This document shows, in pieces, positions 37,364 to 47,171 of a DNA stretch of 64,000 nucleotides. The notes under the pieces are model-generated. The model did not search any database. It was not told where the DNA came from and saw only the letters and a list, made by a program, of their open reading frames with translations. How positions within the stretch are numbered: position 1 is the first letter of the stretch; the number at the start of each line of letters is the position of its first letter. Both the position numbers and the translations under genes were made by a program. This DNA is from Halomonas sp. A11-A. Its GTDB lineage: Bacteria; Pseudomonadota; Gammaproteobacteria; Pseudomonadales; Halomonadaceae. The stretch is from NCBI RefSeq assembly GCF_003182195.1, contig NZ_QGTM01000009.1, positions 1 to 64,000 on the forward strand. Direction: 5' to 3'.

Positions 37364-38323
37364 ATGAACGCCATGAAGTACGCCATCGCCGCTTCGCTGC
37401 TCGCCACGGCCCCGCTGGCCGCTGCCCAGCAGCTCTCCATCGCCACCGGCGGTACCGGCGGGGTCTACTACCCGCTGGGCGGCGGCCTGGCCGAGATGAT
37501 CAACAATCATCTGGAGGGCGCCAGCGCCGTGGCCGAGGTCACCGGGGCCTCGGTGGAGAACATGGGCCTGGTGTGGCGCGGCGATTCCGATATCGCCTTC
37601 GCCCTGGCCGATACCGTCTATCAGGCCTATAACGGCACCGGTGACTTCGAGGGCCGCCAGCTCGACAACATCCGTGCCCTGGCCTCGGTCTATCCCAATG
37701 CCGTGCAGCTGGTCACCCTGGCCGACTCCGGCGTGGAGTCCCTCGAGGACCTGCGCGGCAAGCGGGTCTCGGTGGGCGCTCCGGGCAGCGGTACCGAGCT
37801 CAACGCCCGCGCCCTGCTGGAAGCCAACGGCATCACCTACGACGACTTCACCCCCCAGCGCCTGAACTTCAACGAGACCGCCGACGCCATCCGCGACGGC
37901 GACATCGACGCCGGCTTCTGGAGCGTGGGGCCGCCCACCAGCTCGATCCTCAACCTGGCCACCACCCGCGACATTCGCCTGATCGGCCTCTCCGACGAGG
38001 AGATCGCCAACGCCCGCGAGGTGGAGCCGGTCTTCGCCGCCTACGACCTGCGCGCCGGCATGTATGACGGCATGGACGAGGCGGTGCAGACCATTAGCAT
38101 CCCCAACGTGCTGGCGGTGAGCAGCGAGATGGACGATGAGCTGGCCTACCAGATCACCAAGCTGCTCTTCGAGAACACTGACGAGCTGATCGCGGTGCAC
38201 CCGGCGGCCAACGACACCACCGTGGAGTTCAGCATCGACTCCACCCCGGTGCCCTTCCATGATGGCGCGCTGCGCTACTATGAGGAGATCGGCGCCGAGG
38301 TCCAGGACCACCAGCGCCCGTAA
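37364..38323 (+). CDS. TAXI-family TRAP transporter solute-binding protein
   Basis: A periplasmic receptor of 319 residues. Signal peptide: MNAMKYAIAASLLATAPLAA, cleaved near AAAQ. The TAXI signature LSIATGGTGGVYYPLGGGLA follows at once, and later KRVSVGAPGSGTELNARALL. It is the first gene of a receptor-DUF1850-fused permease operon. Characterised members bind glutamate-like acids, but the ligand here is not evident. The adjacency to lhgO hints at a C5 dicarboxylate. Confidence 0.93.
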   Translation: MNAMKYAIAASLLATAPLAAAQQLSIATGGTGGVYYPLGGGLAEMINNHLEGASAVAEVTGASVENMGLVWRGDSDIAFALADTVYQAYNGTGDFEGRQLDNIRALASVYPNAVQLVTLADSGVESLEDLRGKRVSVGAPGSGTELNARALLEANGITYDDFTPQRLNFNETADAIRDGDIDAGFWSVGPPTSSILNLATTRDIRLIGLSDEEIANAREVEPVFAAYDLRAGMYDGMDEAVQTISIPNVLAVSSEMDDELAYQITKLLFENTDELIAVHPAANDTTVEFSIDSTPVPFHDGALRYYEEIGAEVQDHQRP

Positions 38324-38346
38324 CGCGCCCCGAGCCGGGCACCCCG

Positions 38347-38853
38347 ATGTCTTCTTCGATCCATGACGTCAGCCGCCGTGCCTTCGGGCCGGCGGCCTTT
38401 GCGCTCTGTCTGCTGCTCGCTCCGTCGGCCCATGCCGACGACGAGGGCTGGCTGGAGGTCACCGCCGACAACGGTCGGCGGATCGCCTCGCTGCCGATGC
38501 CCGAGGGCGAGGCCTGGTGCCTGGAGTGGAACCACTCCGTGGCCGGCTTTCCCGTGCAGGACTGCTATCGCCACCGCGATGGCCTGATGGTGCTGGAGCG
38601 CAGCCACCAGCCCGACTTCGCCGCCGGGCTCGGCCACGTGCCCGGCCGGGGGCGGCAGGTCTCCGACGGCGAGGGCGGCTACTGGATCGAGGAGATCGAC
38701 GAGCCGGTGCCCGGCAACCGCTATCACCTCCGGGTCGGATCCCCGGAGGTCAATCATCGACTGCTGCACGAGGGCCGCCGGCTCAGCCTGAGCGATCAGG
38801 CCGCCGGCGAGCGGGTGACGATCCACCTGCGCACCTCGGCATCCACCTCCTGA
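38347..38853 (+). CDS. DUF1850 protein of a TAXI TRAP operon
   Basis: A 168-residue exported protein (hydrophobic N-terminus ending near APSAHA) with the DUF1850 core: WCLEWNHSVAGFPVQDCYRH and later FAAGLGHVPGRG. Small DUF1850 proteins are regularly encoded between the TAXI receptor and the fused permease, and the spacing here (23 bp before, 10 bp after) shows an operon. The molecular role is not established; an accessory or receptor-docking function is plausible. Confidence 0.85.
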   Translation: MSSSIHDVSRRAFGPAAFALCLLLAPSAHADDEGWLEVTADNGRRIASLPMPEGEAWCLEWNHSVAGFPVQDCYRHRDGLMVLERSHQPDFAAGLGHVPGRGRQVSDGEGGYWIEEIDEPVPGNRYHLRVGSPEVNHRLLHEGRRLSLSDQAAGERVTIHLRTSASTS

Positions 38854-38863
38854 CGAGACGCCC

Positions 38864-40888
38864 ATGAGCGAATCCGCCAAGCCCACTGTCACCGCGCCCG
38901 ACGTCACCGTGCCCGGTGGCAACGCCATCCAGGCGCGTCCCATCCTCTGGCTGATCACCCTGGTGGCCGTGGGGCTCTCCCTGTTCCAGCTCTATTCGGC
39001 CGGCATCCAGCCGCTGGGACTCTTCTACCAGCGCAGCATCCACCTGATGCTGATCATGGTGCTGGCCTTCCTGATCTTTCCGGTCTTCGGCCCCCACCGC
39101 AAGCGCGGCGTGCTGGGCTGGACCATCGACTGCCTGTTCCTGGCCGGGGCCCTGCTGACCGGGGGCTACCTGGTGATCTACCTGGACGAGATCTTCCGCC
39201 GTGCCGGGTTCTGGAGCCAGACCGACATCATCGTCGGCTGCATCGCCACCCTGACCGTGCTGGAGGCCAGCCGCCGCGCGGTGGGCCTGGGCATGACCAT
39301 CATCGGTGCCGTGGCCATCCTCTACGCCTTCGCCGGCCCGCGGGGCGAGCTGCCGTGGCTCGGGCAGTGGCTGCCCGGCATCCTGGAGCATCGCGGCTAC
39401 AACATCGACCGTGTGGTGGGCCAGCTCTACCTGGGCCAGGAGGGCATCTTCGGCCTGCCGCTGGGCGTGGCGGCCACCTACATCTTCATCTTCGTGCTGT
39501 TCGGCGCCTTCCTCGAGATCACCGGCGCCGGCAAGTTCTTCATCGACCTGGCCTACGCCGCCACCGGACGCCAGCGCGGGGGGCCCGCCAAGGCGGCGGT
39601 CATCGCCTCCGCCGGCATGGGCTCCATCTCCGGCAGCGCCATCGCCAACGTGGTGACCACCGGCGCCTTCACCATCCCGCTGATGAAGCGCCTGGGTTAT
39701 AAGCCCAAGCAGGCCGGGGGCATCGAGGCGGCGGCCTCCACCGGCGGGCAGATCATGCCGCCGCTGATGGGCGCCGGCGCTTTCCTGATCGCCGAGTACA
39801 CCGGGGTCTCCTACCTGGAGGTGGTCAAGGTCAGCGTGCTGCCGGCGATCATGTATTTCGCCACCGTCTATCTCTTCGTACACATCATCGCCCTCAAGCA
39901 GGGCATGCAGGGCATGGCCAAGAGCGAGCTGCCCCAGGTGCGCGAGGTGATGAAGGAGGGCTGGCACTTCCTGCTGCCCCTGGGCGTGCTGGTGTGGCTG
40001 CTGGTGATGCACATGTCACCCATGCGGGTGGGCTTCTATGCGGTGGTCACCATGCTCGCCGTGGCGGTGCTGCGCTACGCGGTCTGGTTCCTGTTCGTGG
40101 CCCCGCGCCAGGGCCAGCAGGTGACCCTGGCGAACATGGCCTCGGCGGCCTGGGCCGGCTGGAAGAAGCTGGTGCAGGGCCTGGAGCTCGGCGCCCGCAA
40201 CGCCGTGGCGGTCTCCATGGCCTGTGCGGTGGCCGGCATCATCGTCGGCATCGTGGGCCTCACCGGCCTGGGCCTGAAGTTCTCCGCCATGATGCTGGCC
40301 TTCTCCGGCGGCAATATCGTGCTGGCGCTGATCATGGTGCTGCTGGCCAGCCTGGTGCTGGGCATGGGCCTGCCGGTGACCGCCAGCTACATCGTGCTGA
40401 TCGTGCTGGTGGGCCCGGCGCTGACCGCCGAGTTCGGCATCCCGCTGCTGATCGCCCACCTGGTGGTGTTCTGGTACTCCCAGGACTCCAACGTGACGCC
40501 TCCCATCGCCCTGGCCGGCTTCGCCGGGGCGGCCATTGCCGGCTCCAAGCCCATGGAAACCGGCTTCCAGGCCTGGAAGTTCGCCAAGGGGCTCTACCTG
40601 ATCCCGATGTTCATGGTCTTCAACCCGGAGATCATCATGGGCGGCCCCTGGGCGGTGGTGGCCTGGAACGGGCTGATCGCGATCCTCGCCCTGGGGGCCT
40701 TCGCCGCGGCGCTGGAGGGGTATCTCTTCACGCGGATGTCGTGGCTGCCGCGCATCGCCATCGCCGGCGCCATCGTCGCGGTGTTCTGGCCGAACTTCCT
40801 GGTGGAGGCGATCGGGGTGGCGGTGATGATCGTGGCCATCGGCGGCAACTGGCTGGCCAGCCGGCGCGAGGCCGAGCTGTCCGGCTAG
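38864..40888 (+). CDS. TRAP transporter fused permease (DctQ-DctM fusion)
   Basis: A 674-residue membrane protein joining the four-helix small permease (about residues 20-190) to the DctM-type channel (from about 200). The channel part includes [37 protein letters not shown] and [20 protein letters not shown], with the repeat [20 protein letters not shown]. This fused arrangement is standard for TAXI transporters. It completes the operon with the receptor and DUF1850 genes. Confidence 0.94.
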   Translation: MSESAKPTVTAPDVTVPGGNAIQARPILWLITLVAVGLSLFQLYSAGIQPLGLFYQRSIHLMLIMVLAFLIFPVFGPHRKRGVLGWTIDCLFLAGALLTGGYLVIYLDEIFRRAGFWSQTDIIVGCIATLTVLEASRRAVGLGMTIIGAVAILYAFAGPRGELPWLGQWLPGILEHRGYNIDRVVGQLYLGQEGIFGLPLGVAATYIFIFVLFGAFLEITGAGKFFIDLAYAATGRQRGGPAKAAVIASAGMGSISGSAIANVVTTGAFTIPLMKRLGYKPKQAGGIEAAASTGGQIMPPLMGAGAFLIAEYTGVSYLEVVKVSVLPAIMYFATVYLFVHIIALKQGMQGMAKSELPQVREVMKEGWHFLLPLGVLVWLLVMHMSPMRVGFYAVVTMLAVAVLRYAVWFLFVAPRQGQQVTLANMASAAWAGWKKLVQGLELGARNAVAVSMACAVAGIIVGIVGLTGLGLKFSAMMLAFSGGNIVLALIMVLLASLVLGMGLPVTASYIVLIVLVGPALTAEFGIPLLIAHLVVFWYSQDSNVTPPIALAGFAGAAIAGSKPMETGFQAWKFAKGLYLIPMFMVFNPEIIMGGPWAVVAWNGLIAILALGAFAAALEGYLFTRMSWLPRIAIAGAIVAVFWPNFLVEAIGVAVMIVAIGGNWLASRREAELSG

Positions 40889-40922
40889 TCAAGGTGACGG
40901 GGGAGGGCCGCGCGGCTAGAAT

Positions 40923-40950
40923 GTGCGGCTTTCCTTTCCGCACTCTTTTT
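40923..40950 (+). terminator. Hairpin with T-run between the TRAP operon and purE
   Basis: GTGCGG, a 9-base loop, CCGCAC, then TCTTTTT. The stem is only 6 bp. A TAGAAT sequence (40916-40921) just before it resembles a -10 box for purE, so the hairpin could end the TRAP transcript or act in the purE leader. Confidence 0.5.
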
Positions 40951-40980
40951 CCGCACAGAGGCCGTTGCCGAGGAGCATCC

Positions 40981-41487
40981 ATGCAGTCCGAACAGTCGCC
41001 GAAGGTCGGCGTGATCATGGGGTCGAAGTCCGACTGGCCGGTGATGGAACACGCCGTGGCGATGCTCGAACGCCTGGGTGTGCCCTTCGAGACCCGCGTC
41101 GTTTCCGCCCACCGCACGCCGGACCTGCTGTTCGACTACGCCAAGACCGCCGCCGAGCGGGGGCTTCAAGTGATCGTGGCCGGCGCCGGCGGCGCGGCCC
41201 ACCTGCCGGGCATGGTGGCCTCCCAGACCGCGCTGCCGGTGCTCGGCGTGCCGGTGGAGTCCAAGGCGCTCAAGGGGCTCGATTCGCTGCTCTCCATCGT
41301 GCAGATGCCGGGCGGCATCGCCGTGGGCACGCTCGCCATCGGCAAGGCCGGCGCCACCAATGCCGGCCTGCTGGCGGCCCAGATCGTCGGCCTGCAGGAT
41401 GCGGCGGTGCGTGGTGCGGTGGAGGCGTTCCGTGCCGAGCAGACGCAGACGGTGCTCGACAACCCCGATCCCCGTCCCGAGCCCTGA
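40981..41487 (+). CDS. purE: N5-carboxyaminoimidazole ribonucleotide mutase PurE
   Basis: Rearranges N5-CAIR to CAIR in purine synthesis. Class I PurE signatures are [43 protein letters not shown] and [13 protein letters not shown]. Length is 168 residues, as usual. The ATG at 40981 follows GAGGAGC. It is co-transcribed with purK 39 bp downstream. Confidence 0.96.
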   Translation: MQSEQSPKVGVIMGSKSDWPVMEHAVAMLERLGVPFETRVVSAHRTPDLLFDYAKTAAERGLQVIVAGAGGAAHLPGMVASQTALPVLGVPVESKALKGLDSLLSIVQMPGGIAVGTLAIGKAGATNAGLLAAQIVGLQDAAVRGAVEAFRAEQTQTVLDNPDPRPEP

Positions 41488-41526
41488 TAGCCCAGCCCTG
41501 ATAGAGAGACGAGTGAGGAGAAGGTC

Positions 41527-42663
41527 GTGGAAAAAGCCATGAACATCGGCGTCCTGGGTGCCGGCCAGCTCGGCCGCATGCTGGCCCTGGCCGGCTACCC
41601 GCTGGCCAACCGCTTCACCTTCCTCGATACCACCGGCCACCCCAGCGCCGGGATCGGGGAGGTCCTGATCCATACCGACCAGCACCATCTGCTCGACGAT
41701 TTCCTGGCGAAGGTGGACCTCGTCACCTACGAGTTCGAGCACCTGCCGGTCTCCCTGGTCCAGGCCATCGAGGAGGTGAAGCCGGTCTATCCCTCCAGCG
41801 AGGCGATCCGCGTCTGCCAGAACCGCGCCGAGGAGAAGGCGCTGTTCGACCGCCTGGGCATTCCCACCCCCAGCTACCGCCTGGTGGCGCACGCCGACGA
41901 GCTCGAGGCCGCGGCCCGGGAGCTCGGCTGCCCGGTGGTGGCCAAGTCGGTCACCGAGGGCTACGACGGCAAGGGCCAGGCGGTGATCCGCGACCCCGCC
42001 GAGGCGGCGGAAGCCTGGCGCGCCATCGGCCATCCCAGGCTGATCGTCGAAGCCTTCGTGGAGTTCGTGCGCGAGGTGTCGATCATCGCCGTGCGCGGCC
42101 GCGACGGCCAGGTGGTCTTCTACCCCATGGCCGAGAATCAGCACGTGGACGGCATCCTGCGTTACTCCGTGGCGCCCATGCCGGACCTGGACGACAGCGT
42201 CCAGCAGACCGCCGACGGCTACATCCGCGCGCTGCTCGACGAGCTCGACTACGTGGGGGTGCTGACCCTGGAGCTCTTCCAGTGCGCCGACGGCAGCCTG
42301 CTGGCCAACGAGATGGCGCCGCGGGTGCACAACTCCGGCCACTGGACCATGGACGGCGCGGTGACCAGCCAGTTCGAGAACCACCTGCGTGCCATCCAGG
42401 GCCTGCCGCTTGGCGATACCGCGGCGCGCCTTCCCACCTGCATGGTCAACGTGGTTGGCCGCGAGGGCGACCCGGCGGCGATCCTCACCCTGCCAGATGC
42501 CCACCTGCACCGCTACGACAAGAGCGAGCGCCCCGGGCGCAAGCTGGCCCACGTCAACCTGGTGGCGCCGACCCACGAGGCGCTGATGGCGCGGGTGCGC
42601 GCCTGTGCGGCCCTCCTGCCAGAGGCCCCCGAGCCCCGCTTCAGCTTCGAGCAGGCCGACTGA
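41527..42663 (+). CDS. purK: N5-carboxyaminoimidazole ribonucleotide synthase PurK
   Basis: An ATP-grasp enzyme that carboxylates AIR with ATP and bicarbonate, supplying PurE. Features are NIGVLGAGQLGRMLALA at the N-terminus, VVAKSVTEGYDGKGQ (the ATP-grasp lysine and glycine loop), NEMAPRVHNSGHWT near the C-terminus. The GTG at 41527 follows AGGAGAAG; the ATG at 41539 is an alternative start, four codons later. 378 residues. The gene ends at a strong terminator. Confidence 0.95.
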   Translation: MEKAMNIGVLGAGQLGRMLALAGYPLANRFTFLDTTGHPSAGIGEVLIHTDQHHLLDDFLAKVDLVTYEFEHLPVSLVQAIEEVKPVYPSSEAIRVCQNRAEEKALFDRLGIPTPSYRLVAHADELEAAARELGCPVVAKSVTEGYDGKGQAVIRDPAEAAEAWRAIGHPRLIVEAFVEFVREVSIIAVRGRDGQVVFYPMAENQHVDGILRYSVAPMPDLDDSVQQTADGYIRALLDELDYVGVLTLELFQCADGSLLANEMAPRVHNSGHWTMDGAVTSQFENHLRAIQGLPLGDTAARLPTCMVNVVGREGDPAAILTLPDAHLHRYDKSERPGRKLAHVNLVAPTHEALMARVRACAALLPEAPEPRFSFEQAD

Positions 42664-42682
42664 GCGGCGCTCCCCATCGGCA

Positions 42683-42720
42683 ACGCAAGCGGCCCCGCCA
42701 GATGGCGGGGCCGCTTGCGT
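42683..42720. terminator. Terminator between purK and phoX
   Basis: A perfect 17-bp stem (ACGCAAGCGGCCCCGCC and its complement) with loop AGAT. The two genes converge here. Confidence 0.88.
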
Positions 42721-42737
42721 ATGGCGGAGGGGAACCC

Positions 42738-44762
42738 TCAGGCCCCGATGATGCCGCCGTCCTCCCGGGTAATGACCAGGGTCGCCGAGCGCGGGATGGC
42801 GCTGCCGCCATCCGGCCAGTGGCTCACCAGCTCGCCTGCGGCGAAGGCCTCGGCTTCGGTGGTGGCGCCGGGGTGCTGGACGTTGACGAACATGGTGCGC
42901 TGGTCCGGGGTGGTCACCACGCCGGTGATCTCCTGGCCCACGGGGCCGGTGAGGAAGCGGCGGATCTCGCCGGTCTCGGGGTTGGCGGCCAGCATCTGGT
43001 TGTTGCCGAACACCTCGAAGATACCGGTGTTCATCACCGACTCGCTGATGTCGGTCTGGATCCACACCCGGCGGTCGGCGTCGATCCAGAGGCCGTCAGG
43101 GCTGGCGAAGATCGCCTCCTGGCCCAGGGGCTCGCCGGCCAGGTCGCGGCTGTCGTCGCCGTCCCCGGCCAGCACGAAGAGGTCCCAGGCGAAGCGGGTG
43201 CCGGCGTGGCTGCCCTCTTCCTGCCAGCGGATGATATGCCCGAAGTGGTTCTCGGCGCGGGGGTTGGCGGCGTGCTCGTCGCCCGCCTCGCGGCGGGTGT
43301 TGTTGGTCAGGGTGAAGTAGACCTGGCCGGTGACCGGGTCCACCGCGCCCCACTCTGGGCGGTCCATCTTCGTGGCGCCGGCCTGGTCGGCGGCGGCGCG
43401 GGTGTTGACCAGGATATCGGCGAGATCGGCGAAGCCGTTCTCCGGGGTCAGGCCGTTCTCGCCGGGGGCCAGGGCCAGCCACTCGCCGCGGCCATCCTCG
43501 TGGAACCTGGCCACGTAGAGGGTGCCCTCGTCGAGCAGGGAGCCGTCGGCGGTGGCGGCGTGGAAGGGGCGGGAGGAGACGAACTTGTAGATGTACTCGA
43601 AGCGGGCGTCGTCACCGGAGTAGGCCACCACCGGCTGGCCCTCCACCGCCGGAGCGAAGATCACCCCCTCGTGGGCGAAGCGGCCCAGATGGGTGCGCTT
43701 GACCGGGGTGGCCTCCGGGTCCATGGGGTCGATCTCCACCATCCAGCCGAAGGCGTGGGGCTCGTTGCGGTAGTCCTCGGCGGGAGAGGCACCCCGGGCG
43801 CTGGCGTCGAAGCGCACGTACTCGTCGGCACCGCTCGCCGCCCGGTGCCACTGGTAGCGGCCGGTGTCGCGGGTCTGGATGCCGTAGCGGGCCTGACGGC
43901 GATCGATCTCGGCGTCTGCGTTGGCGAAGTAGCCGGCCCAGTTCTCCTCGGCGGCCAGGTAGGTGTTCCAGGGGGTGACGCCATGGGCGCAGTTGTTGAG
44001 GGTGCCGCGGGTCATGGTGCCGTCCGGGCTGTACCTGGTCACCACATGGTGGGTGCCGGCCACCGGGCCGGCCAGGCGCATCGGGGTCAGGCCGGTGATG
44101 CGGCGGTTGCGGGCGTCCTCCACCACCTGCCACTGGCCGCTGTCGTCCTCGCGGATGCGCACCACGCTGACGCCGTGGGCGTTGAGCTCCTTGAGCACCT
44201 GGTCGTCGTCGCGGCTGCCGTCGGCGTTCTGGGGGAAGCCGTTGCGATCCAGGGCGAGGCCCGCGGCGGCCGCGTGCAGGAAGCGCGGCTCCACGTACTC
44301 GTGGTTCATCACCAGCAGGCCGTCCCGGGAGCTGCCCTCCAGGGGGAAGAAGTGCATGCCATCGTGGTGGCTGCCCACCTGGTGGGCCTGGGCCTCGCCG
44401 CTGGCGCCAGGCGACCAGGCGGGCATGTCGCCGCTGATCGGGGTGCCCCAGGGCAGGATGGTGCTGACCCGGTAGCCTTCCGGGACCACCACGCTGTCGG
44501 CGGCGCTGACCGGAATGGCCTTGAAGCCGAGGCTCGGCGCCGGGGCGCTGGCGCCACCGGCGGCGAAGGCGCTGCCGAAGGGCAGGCTGGTGGCCATGGC
44601 GCCGGCCACGGCGGCGGCGAGGCTGCCGCGCAGCATGGCGCGGCGGCTGATGCGCGCCTCGAGGATATCGCCGAAGTAGCCGTTGGACGAGGGGTTGCTC
44701 ATGGGCTCGTCGCCTGCGGCAAGAATGGCGTCGACGTGGCCGGGAAGTTGATGCTGGGTCAT
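42738..44762 (-). CDS. phoX: PhoX-family alkaline phosphatase
   Basis: An exported, calcium- and iron-dependent phosphatase that releases phosphate from organic esters. The Tat signal is unusually far in (ISRRAMLRGSLAAAVAGAMA, residues about 38-57), as is normal for PhoX. Family segments include LLVMNHEYVEPRF, NNCAHGVTPWNTYLAAEEN and RFAHEGVIFAP. Length is 674 residues. A PhoB-box-like sequence lies about 80 bp upstream. It is monocistronic. Confidence 0.9.
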   Translation of the reverse strand: MTQHQLPGHVDAILAAGDEPMSNPSSNGYFGDILEARISRRAMLRGSLAAAVAGAMATSLPFGSAFAAGGASAPAPSLGFKAIPVSAADSVVVPEGYRVSTILPWGTPISGDMPAWSPGASGEAQAHQVGSHHDGMHFFPLEGSSRDGLLVMNHEYVEPRFLHAAAAGLALDRNGFPQNADGSRDDDQVLKELNAHGVSVVRIREDDSGQWQVVEDARNRRITGLTPMRLAGPVAGTHHVVTRYSPDGTMTRGTLNNCAHGVTPWNTYLAAEENWAGYFANADAEIDRRQARYGIQTRDTGRYQWHRAASGADEYVRFDASARGASPAEDYRNEPHAFGWMVEIDPMDPEATPVKRTHLGRFAHEGVIFAPAVEGQPVVAYSGDDARFEYIYKFVSSRPFHAATADGSLLDEGTLYVARFHEDGRGEWLALAPGENGLTPENGFADLADILVNTRAAADQAGATKMDRPEWGAVDPVTGQVYFTLTNNTRREAGDEHAANPRAENHFGHIIRWQEEGSHAGTRFAWDLFVLAGDGDDSRDLAGEPLGQEAIFASPDGLWIDADRRVWIQTDISESVMNTGIFEVFGNNQMLAANPETGEIRRFLTGPVGQEITGVVTTPDQRTMFVNVQHPGATTEAEAFAAGELVSHWPDGGSAIPRSATLVITREDGGIIGA

Positions 44763-44843
44763 GGGGCTCTCTCAAGTGGGGCTTTCGTGGGAACTCTGAA
44801 GGGAGAGGGTGACCGCGACGGGTTACATCAGCATGTATGAATG

Positions 44844-44861
44844 AAGGCGGTTAGATGACAG
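44844..44861 (-). promoter_or_regulatory. Weak candidate PhoB box upstream of phoX
   Basis: On the minus strand: CTGTCAT-CTAA-CCGCCTT. The first half-site is perfect; the second matches CTGTCAT at 4 of 7 positions. The 11-bp period is right. It ends 82 bp before the phoX start. Confidence 0.4.
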
Positions 44862-44916
44862 CGCTGCGGGGGAGCCTGTTCCGGCGGACGGCAGCGGCCG
44901 GTGAGGCCGTCAACGA

Positions 44917-44942
44917 CAGGGCCCCGCCGAAGCGGGGCCCTG
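44917..44942 (-). terminator. Terminator downstream of the DUF2231 gene
   Basis: An 11-bp stem, CAGGGCCCCGC / GCGGGGCCCTG, with loop CGAA, 24 bp past the end of the leftward gene. Confidence 0.75.
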
Positions 44943-44966
44943 CCAGTGACGGAGGAAATGACGGCG

Positions 44967-45518
44967 TCAGCCGCTGCTGCGCTGGCTCTTGAGGCCGAGC
45001 CCCCCCGCCGCGATGCCGATGATCACCATCACGACCACGACCCACAAGGGGCTATAGAAGGTGGTGTAGACCTCCCAGCCCAGCAGGCCGAGTATATCGG
45101 AGAACAGTGTCGGGGCGCCGACGAGGTGGCCACCCAGGGTACCGGCAGTGGCGAAGAGCAACCCGCCGATCAGTGCCAGGAGCACCAGCACCCAGCGGCG
45201 GGCGCCGTCGAAGGCGGCCTCGCCGGCCCGCCACACCAGCACGGTGAGCATGGTGAAGATGCCCAGCGACCAGAACGCCATCAGGATGTGATTGCGGGTC
45301 AGCGGGCTGTGGGTGCTGGCCTCCAGTGGCCAGACCAGAAACCCCGTGACGATAGCGGCCAGGGCGCCGAGCAGGCTGAGCACCAGCACCGGCAGCAGGG
45401 CGGCGCGGCTGAGCTCGGCCAGCCGACCGGGCAGCAGGGCGCCGACCAGGATCATCAGGGTAGCGAGTGCCCACAACCCCAGCGGGAAGTGGACGAGCAT
45501 ATGGTGCATGCCGGTCAT
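44967..45518 (-). CDS. DUF2231-type four-helix membrane protein
   Basis: A 183-residue inner-membrane protein with four or five hydrophobic helices. It begins MTGMHHMLVHFPLGLWALA, the DUF2231 signature, and has further histidines within or next to helices (STHSPLTRNHILMAFW and TLGGHLVG). Histidines placed like this could bind b-type haem or act in proton or electron transfer, but that is inference. The ATG at 45518 shares its last base with the stop of the upstream haem-domain gene, so the two proteins are translationally coupled and probably interact. Confidence 0.75.
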   Translation of the reverse strand: MTGMHHMLVHFPLGLWALATLMILVGALLPGRLAELSRAALLPVLVLSLLGALAAIVTGFLVWPLEASTHSPLTRNHILMAFWSLGIFTMLTVLVWRAGEAAFDGARRWVLVLLALIGGLLFATAGTLGGHLVGAPTLFSDILGLLGWEVYTTFYSPLWVVVVMVIIGIAAGGLGLKSQRSSG

Positions 45519-46972
45519 CAGTGGTCTCCTTGGCGAGTGGAACGAAAGGCGGGCAGCAGTGCCAGGGTGACGCCGAACATGGTGATCAGGCCGGCGATCA
45601 GGGTCATCCACCACCGGGTAGTGATAGCATCGTTGAACTCCATCTCCACACCGTAGAGGGCAAGCTGGCGCTCGCTGTGGCGTGGCCTGACTGGCTTGCC
45701 TTCGGCGATATCGTCGGCGCCGGCGTGAGCACGACTGATCAGCAGTGGCCAGTCGACCTGCCCGGGATAGAAGAGCGTCATCTCGAACCAGTCGTTCGAC
45801 CACTCCGGCGAGTCCCCATCGAAGGCCATGGCCTGGAAGTCGGCCTCGCGGCCCAGGCCCACGGTGTAGGGGTGCGAGACATAGTGCCAGCGGCTGCCGG
45901 TGGCGTTGCGGTAGACGCCGATGCCGATGTCGTAGACCCCCTGATCGCGGAAGGCCTTGTCATCCAGCGGGCTTCGGGTGTCCATGTCACGTACCAGGGT
46001 CACGTCCCAGTAGCCGTCCTCCCAGCGGGCAGGACCTTCGTTCACCATGATGTCGCCGCGGGAGCCGGCTGGCTCGCGCAGCAGGCGCCGCGGGATGACG
46101 TCACCATTCTGCCAGTCGTGGTCGGGGTCGAAATCAGTGCGATTGTCCTCGGAGAGGTAGTAGATGCTGTCGAAATCGACACCTCCGGAGGTCACGTCCT
46201 CCCAGCGCAGGGCGCGCTGGCCGGTCAGGTCGGGGTCGAGCATCCAGCGCGGCTGGTTGTTGTCGCCGTCCCAGTTGGTCGTGAAGGGACCGGTGCCGGC
46301 ATCGCCGTGGCGATACTCGCCGACCCACTGGTCATCGGAGGCACCGATGGCATTGGAGCGCCCGGCACGCCAGTGCCAGAGATCCAGGAAGTAGCCGGCC
46401 TCGCGCTGGGCCTGCAGCACATCGGCATCCGCTACGCTGCGCCAGTCGTTCTGGTCGGAGCGGGTGGCAGGCAGGTACTTGCGGACATCGCTCTCGCCGA
46501 GGGTTTCCCCCAGGTGGGGATGGGCGCGCACGTCAGCCGGTGAGGCCGAGTTGCTGAAGAAGCGCATCTGATTGCCGACGGTGATGTAGCCGCCATAACG
46601 ACCGAAATCAGGAACGCCGCCATCGTCCACCAGCATGGCCACTCGATCCTCGTAGGTGCCGTCGGGATCGGGCCCAGGAACCGAACTGCCGTGGCGTATC
46701 CACTCGCCGTCCTCGTAGCGCAGCATGTCGTGATAGACATGGGGTTGTGAGGCGGGCCAGCGATAGCGGAAGAAGATCTGATCACCGTTGTAGGCGGCCT
46801 GCACCTGCAGCGGCATGGTCAGCTCGTCGGGAATCCAGATGTTGCGCTCGAGGTCGTTCTCGATGACCCCGGTGCCCTGGGTGATCCAGGCCAGCCCGAG
46901 TGCCACCGGCAGTCCGAGGACCAGCCAGGGGGTGGTGCCCCTAACTTGATGTGCCTTGTCTTGACGTGCCAT
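45518..46972 (-). CDS. Membrane-tethered ethylbenzene dehydrogenase gamma-like haem-domain protein
   Basis: A 484-residue protein with an N-terminal membrane anchor (TPWLVLGLPVALGLAWITQG), a large extracytoplasmic beta-rich domain, and a C-terminal membrane helix (WWMTLIAGLITMFGVTLALL). The central domain looks like the ethylbenzene dehydrogenase-related haem b-binding domain shared with DMSO reductase-type gamma subunits: QAAYNGDQIFFRYRWPA near the start and YWDVTLVRDMDTRS later. No molybdenum or iron-sulfur subunit is encoded nearby, so it is not part of a classical dehydrogenase here. AAGGAG precedes the ATG. An FNR-like box lies 69-82 bp upstream. Electron partner and substrate are unknown; assignment of the domain is from memory of the family. 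Confidence 0.65.
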   Translation of the reverse strand: MARQDKAHQVRGTTPWLVLGLPVALGLAWITQGTGVIENDLERNIWIPDELTMPLQVQAAYNGDQIFFRYRWPASQPHVYHDMLRYEDGEWIRHGSSVPGPDPDGTYEDRVAMLVDDGGVPDFGRYGGYITVGNQMRFFSNSASPADVRAHPHLGETLGESDVRKYLPATRSDQNDWRSVADADVLQAQREAGYFLDLWHWRAGRSNAIGASDDQWVGEYRHGDAGTGPFTTNWDGDNNQPRWMLDPDLTGQRALRWEDVTSGGVDFDSIYYLSEDNRTDFDPDHDWQNGDVIPRRLLREPAGSRGDIMVNEGPARWEDGYWDVTLVRDMDTRSPLDDKAFRDQGVYDIGIGVYRNATGSRWHYVSHPYTVGLGREADFQAMAFDGDSPEWSNDWFEMTLFYPGQVDWPLLISRAHAGADDIAEGKPVRPRHSERQLALYGVEMEFNDAITTRWWMTLIAGLITMFGVTLALLPAFRSTRQGDH

Positions 46973-47040
46973 GCAAACTCCTTAATCGGCGGGCAACGTG
47001 ATGCAGGGCTTTCATGATAGTAGAATCTTCCTGCTACTGC

Positions 47041-47054
47041 CTGACGCAGATCAA
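47041..47054 (-). promoter_or_regulatory. FNR/Anr/Dnr-like box upstream of the haem-domain operon
   Basis: On the minus strand: TTGAT-CTGC-GTCAG, 8 of 10 matches to TTGAT-N4-ATCAA. TACTAT about 28 bp downstream could be the -10. It sits in the 199-bp divergent gap and could also affect the prenyltransferase gene. Confidence 0.55.
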
Positions 47055-47171
47055 AGAAGGCTCATTAACTTGTCTAGATACTTGAAGGCAGAGCCCTCAG
47101 CAGTCGACACTATGTCGACAATCGGCAGGTTGATTTCTGACATGTCGACTTCTGACATCGGAGACCCATCA

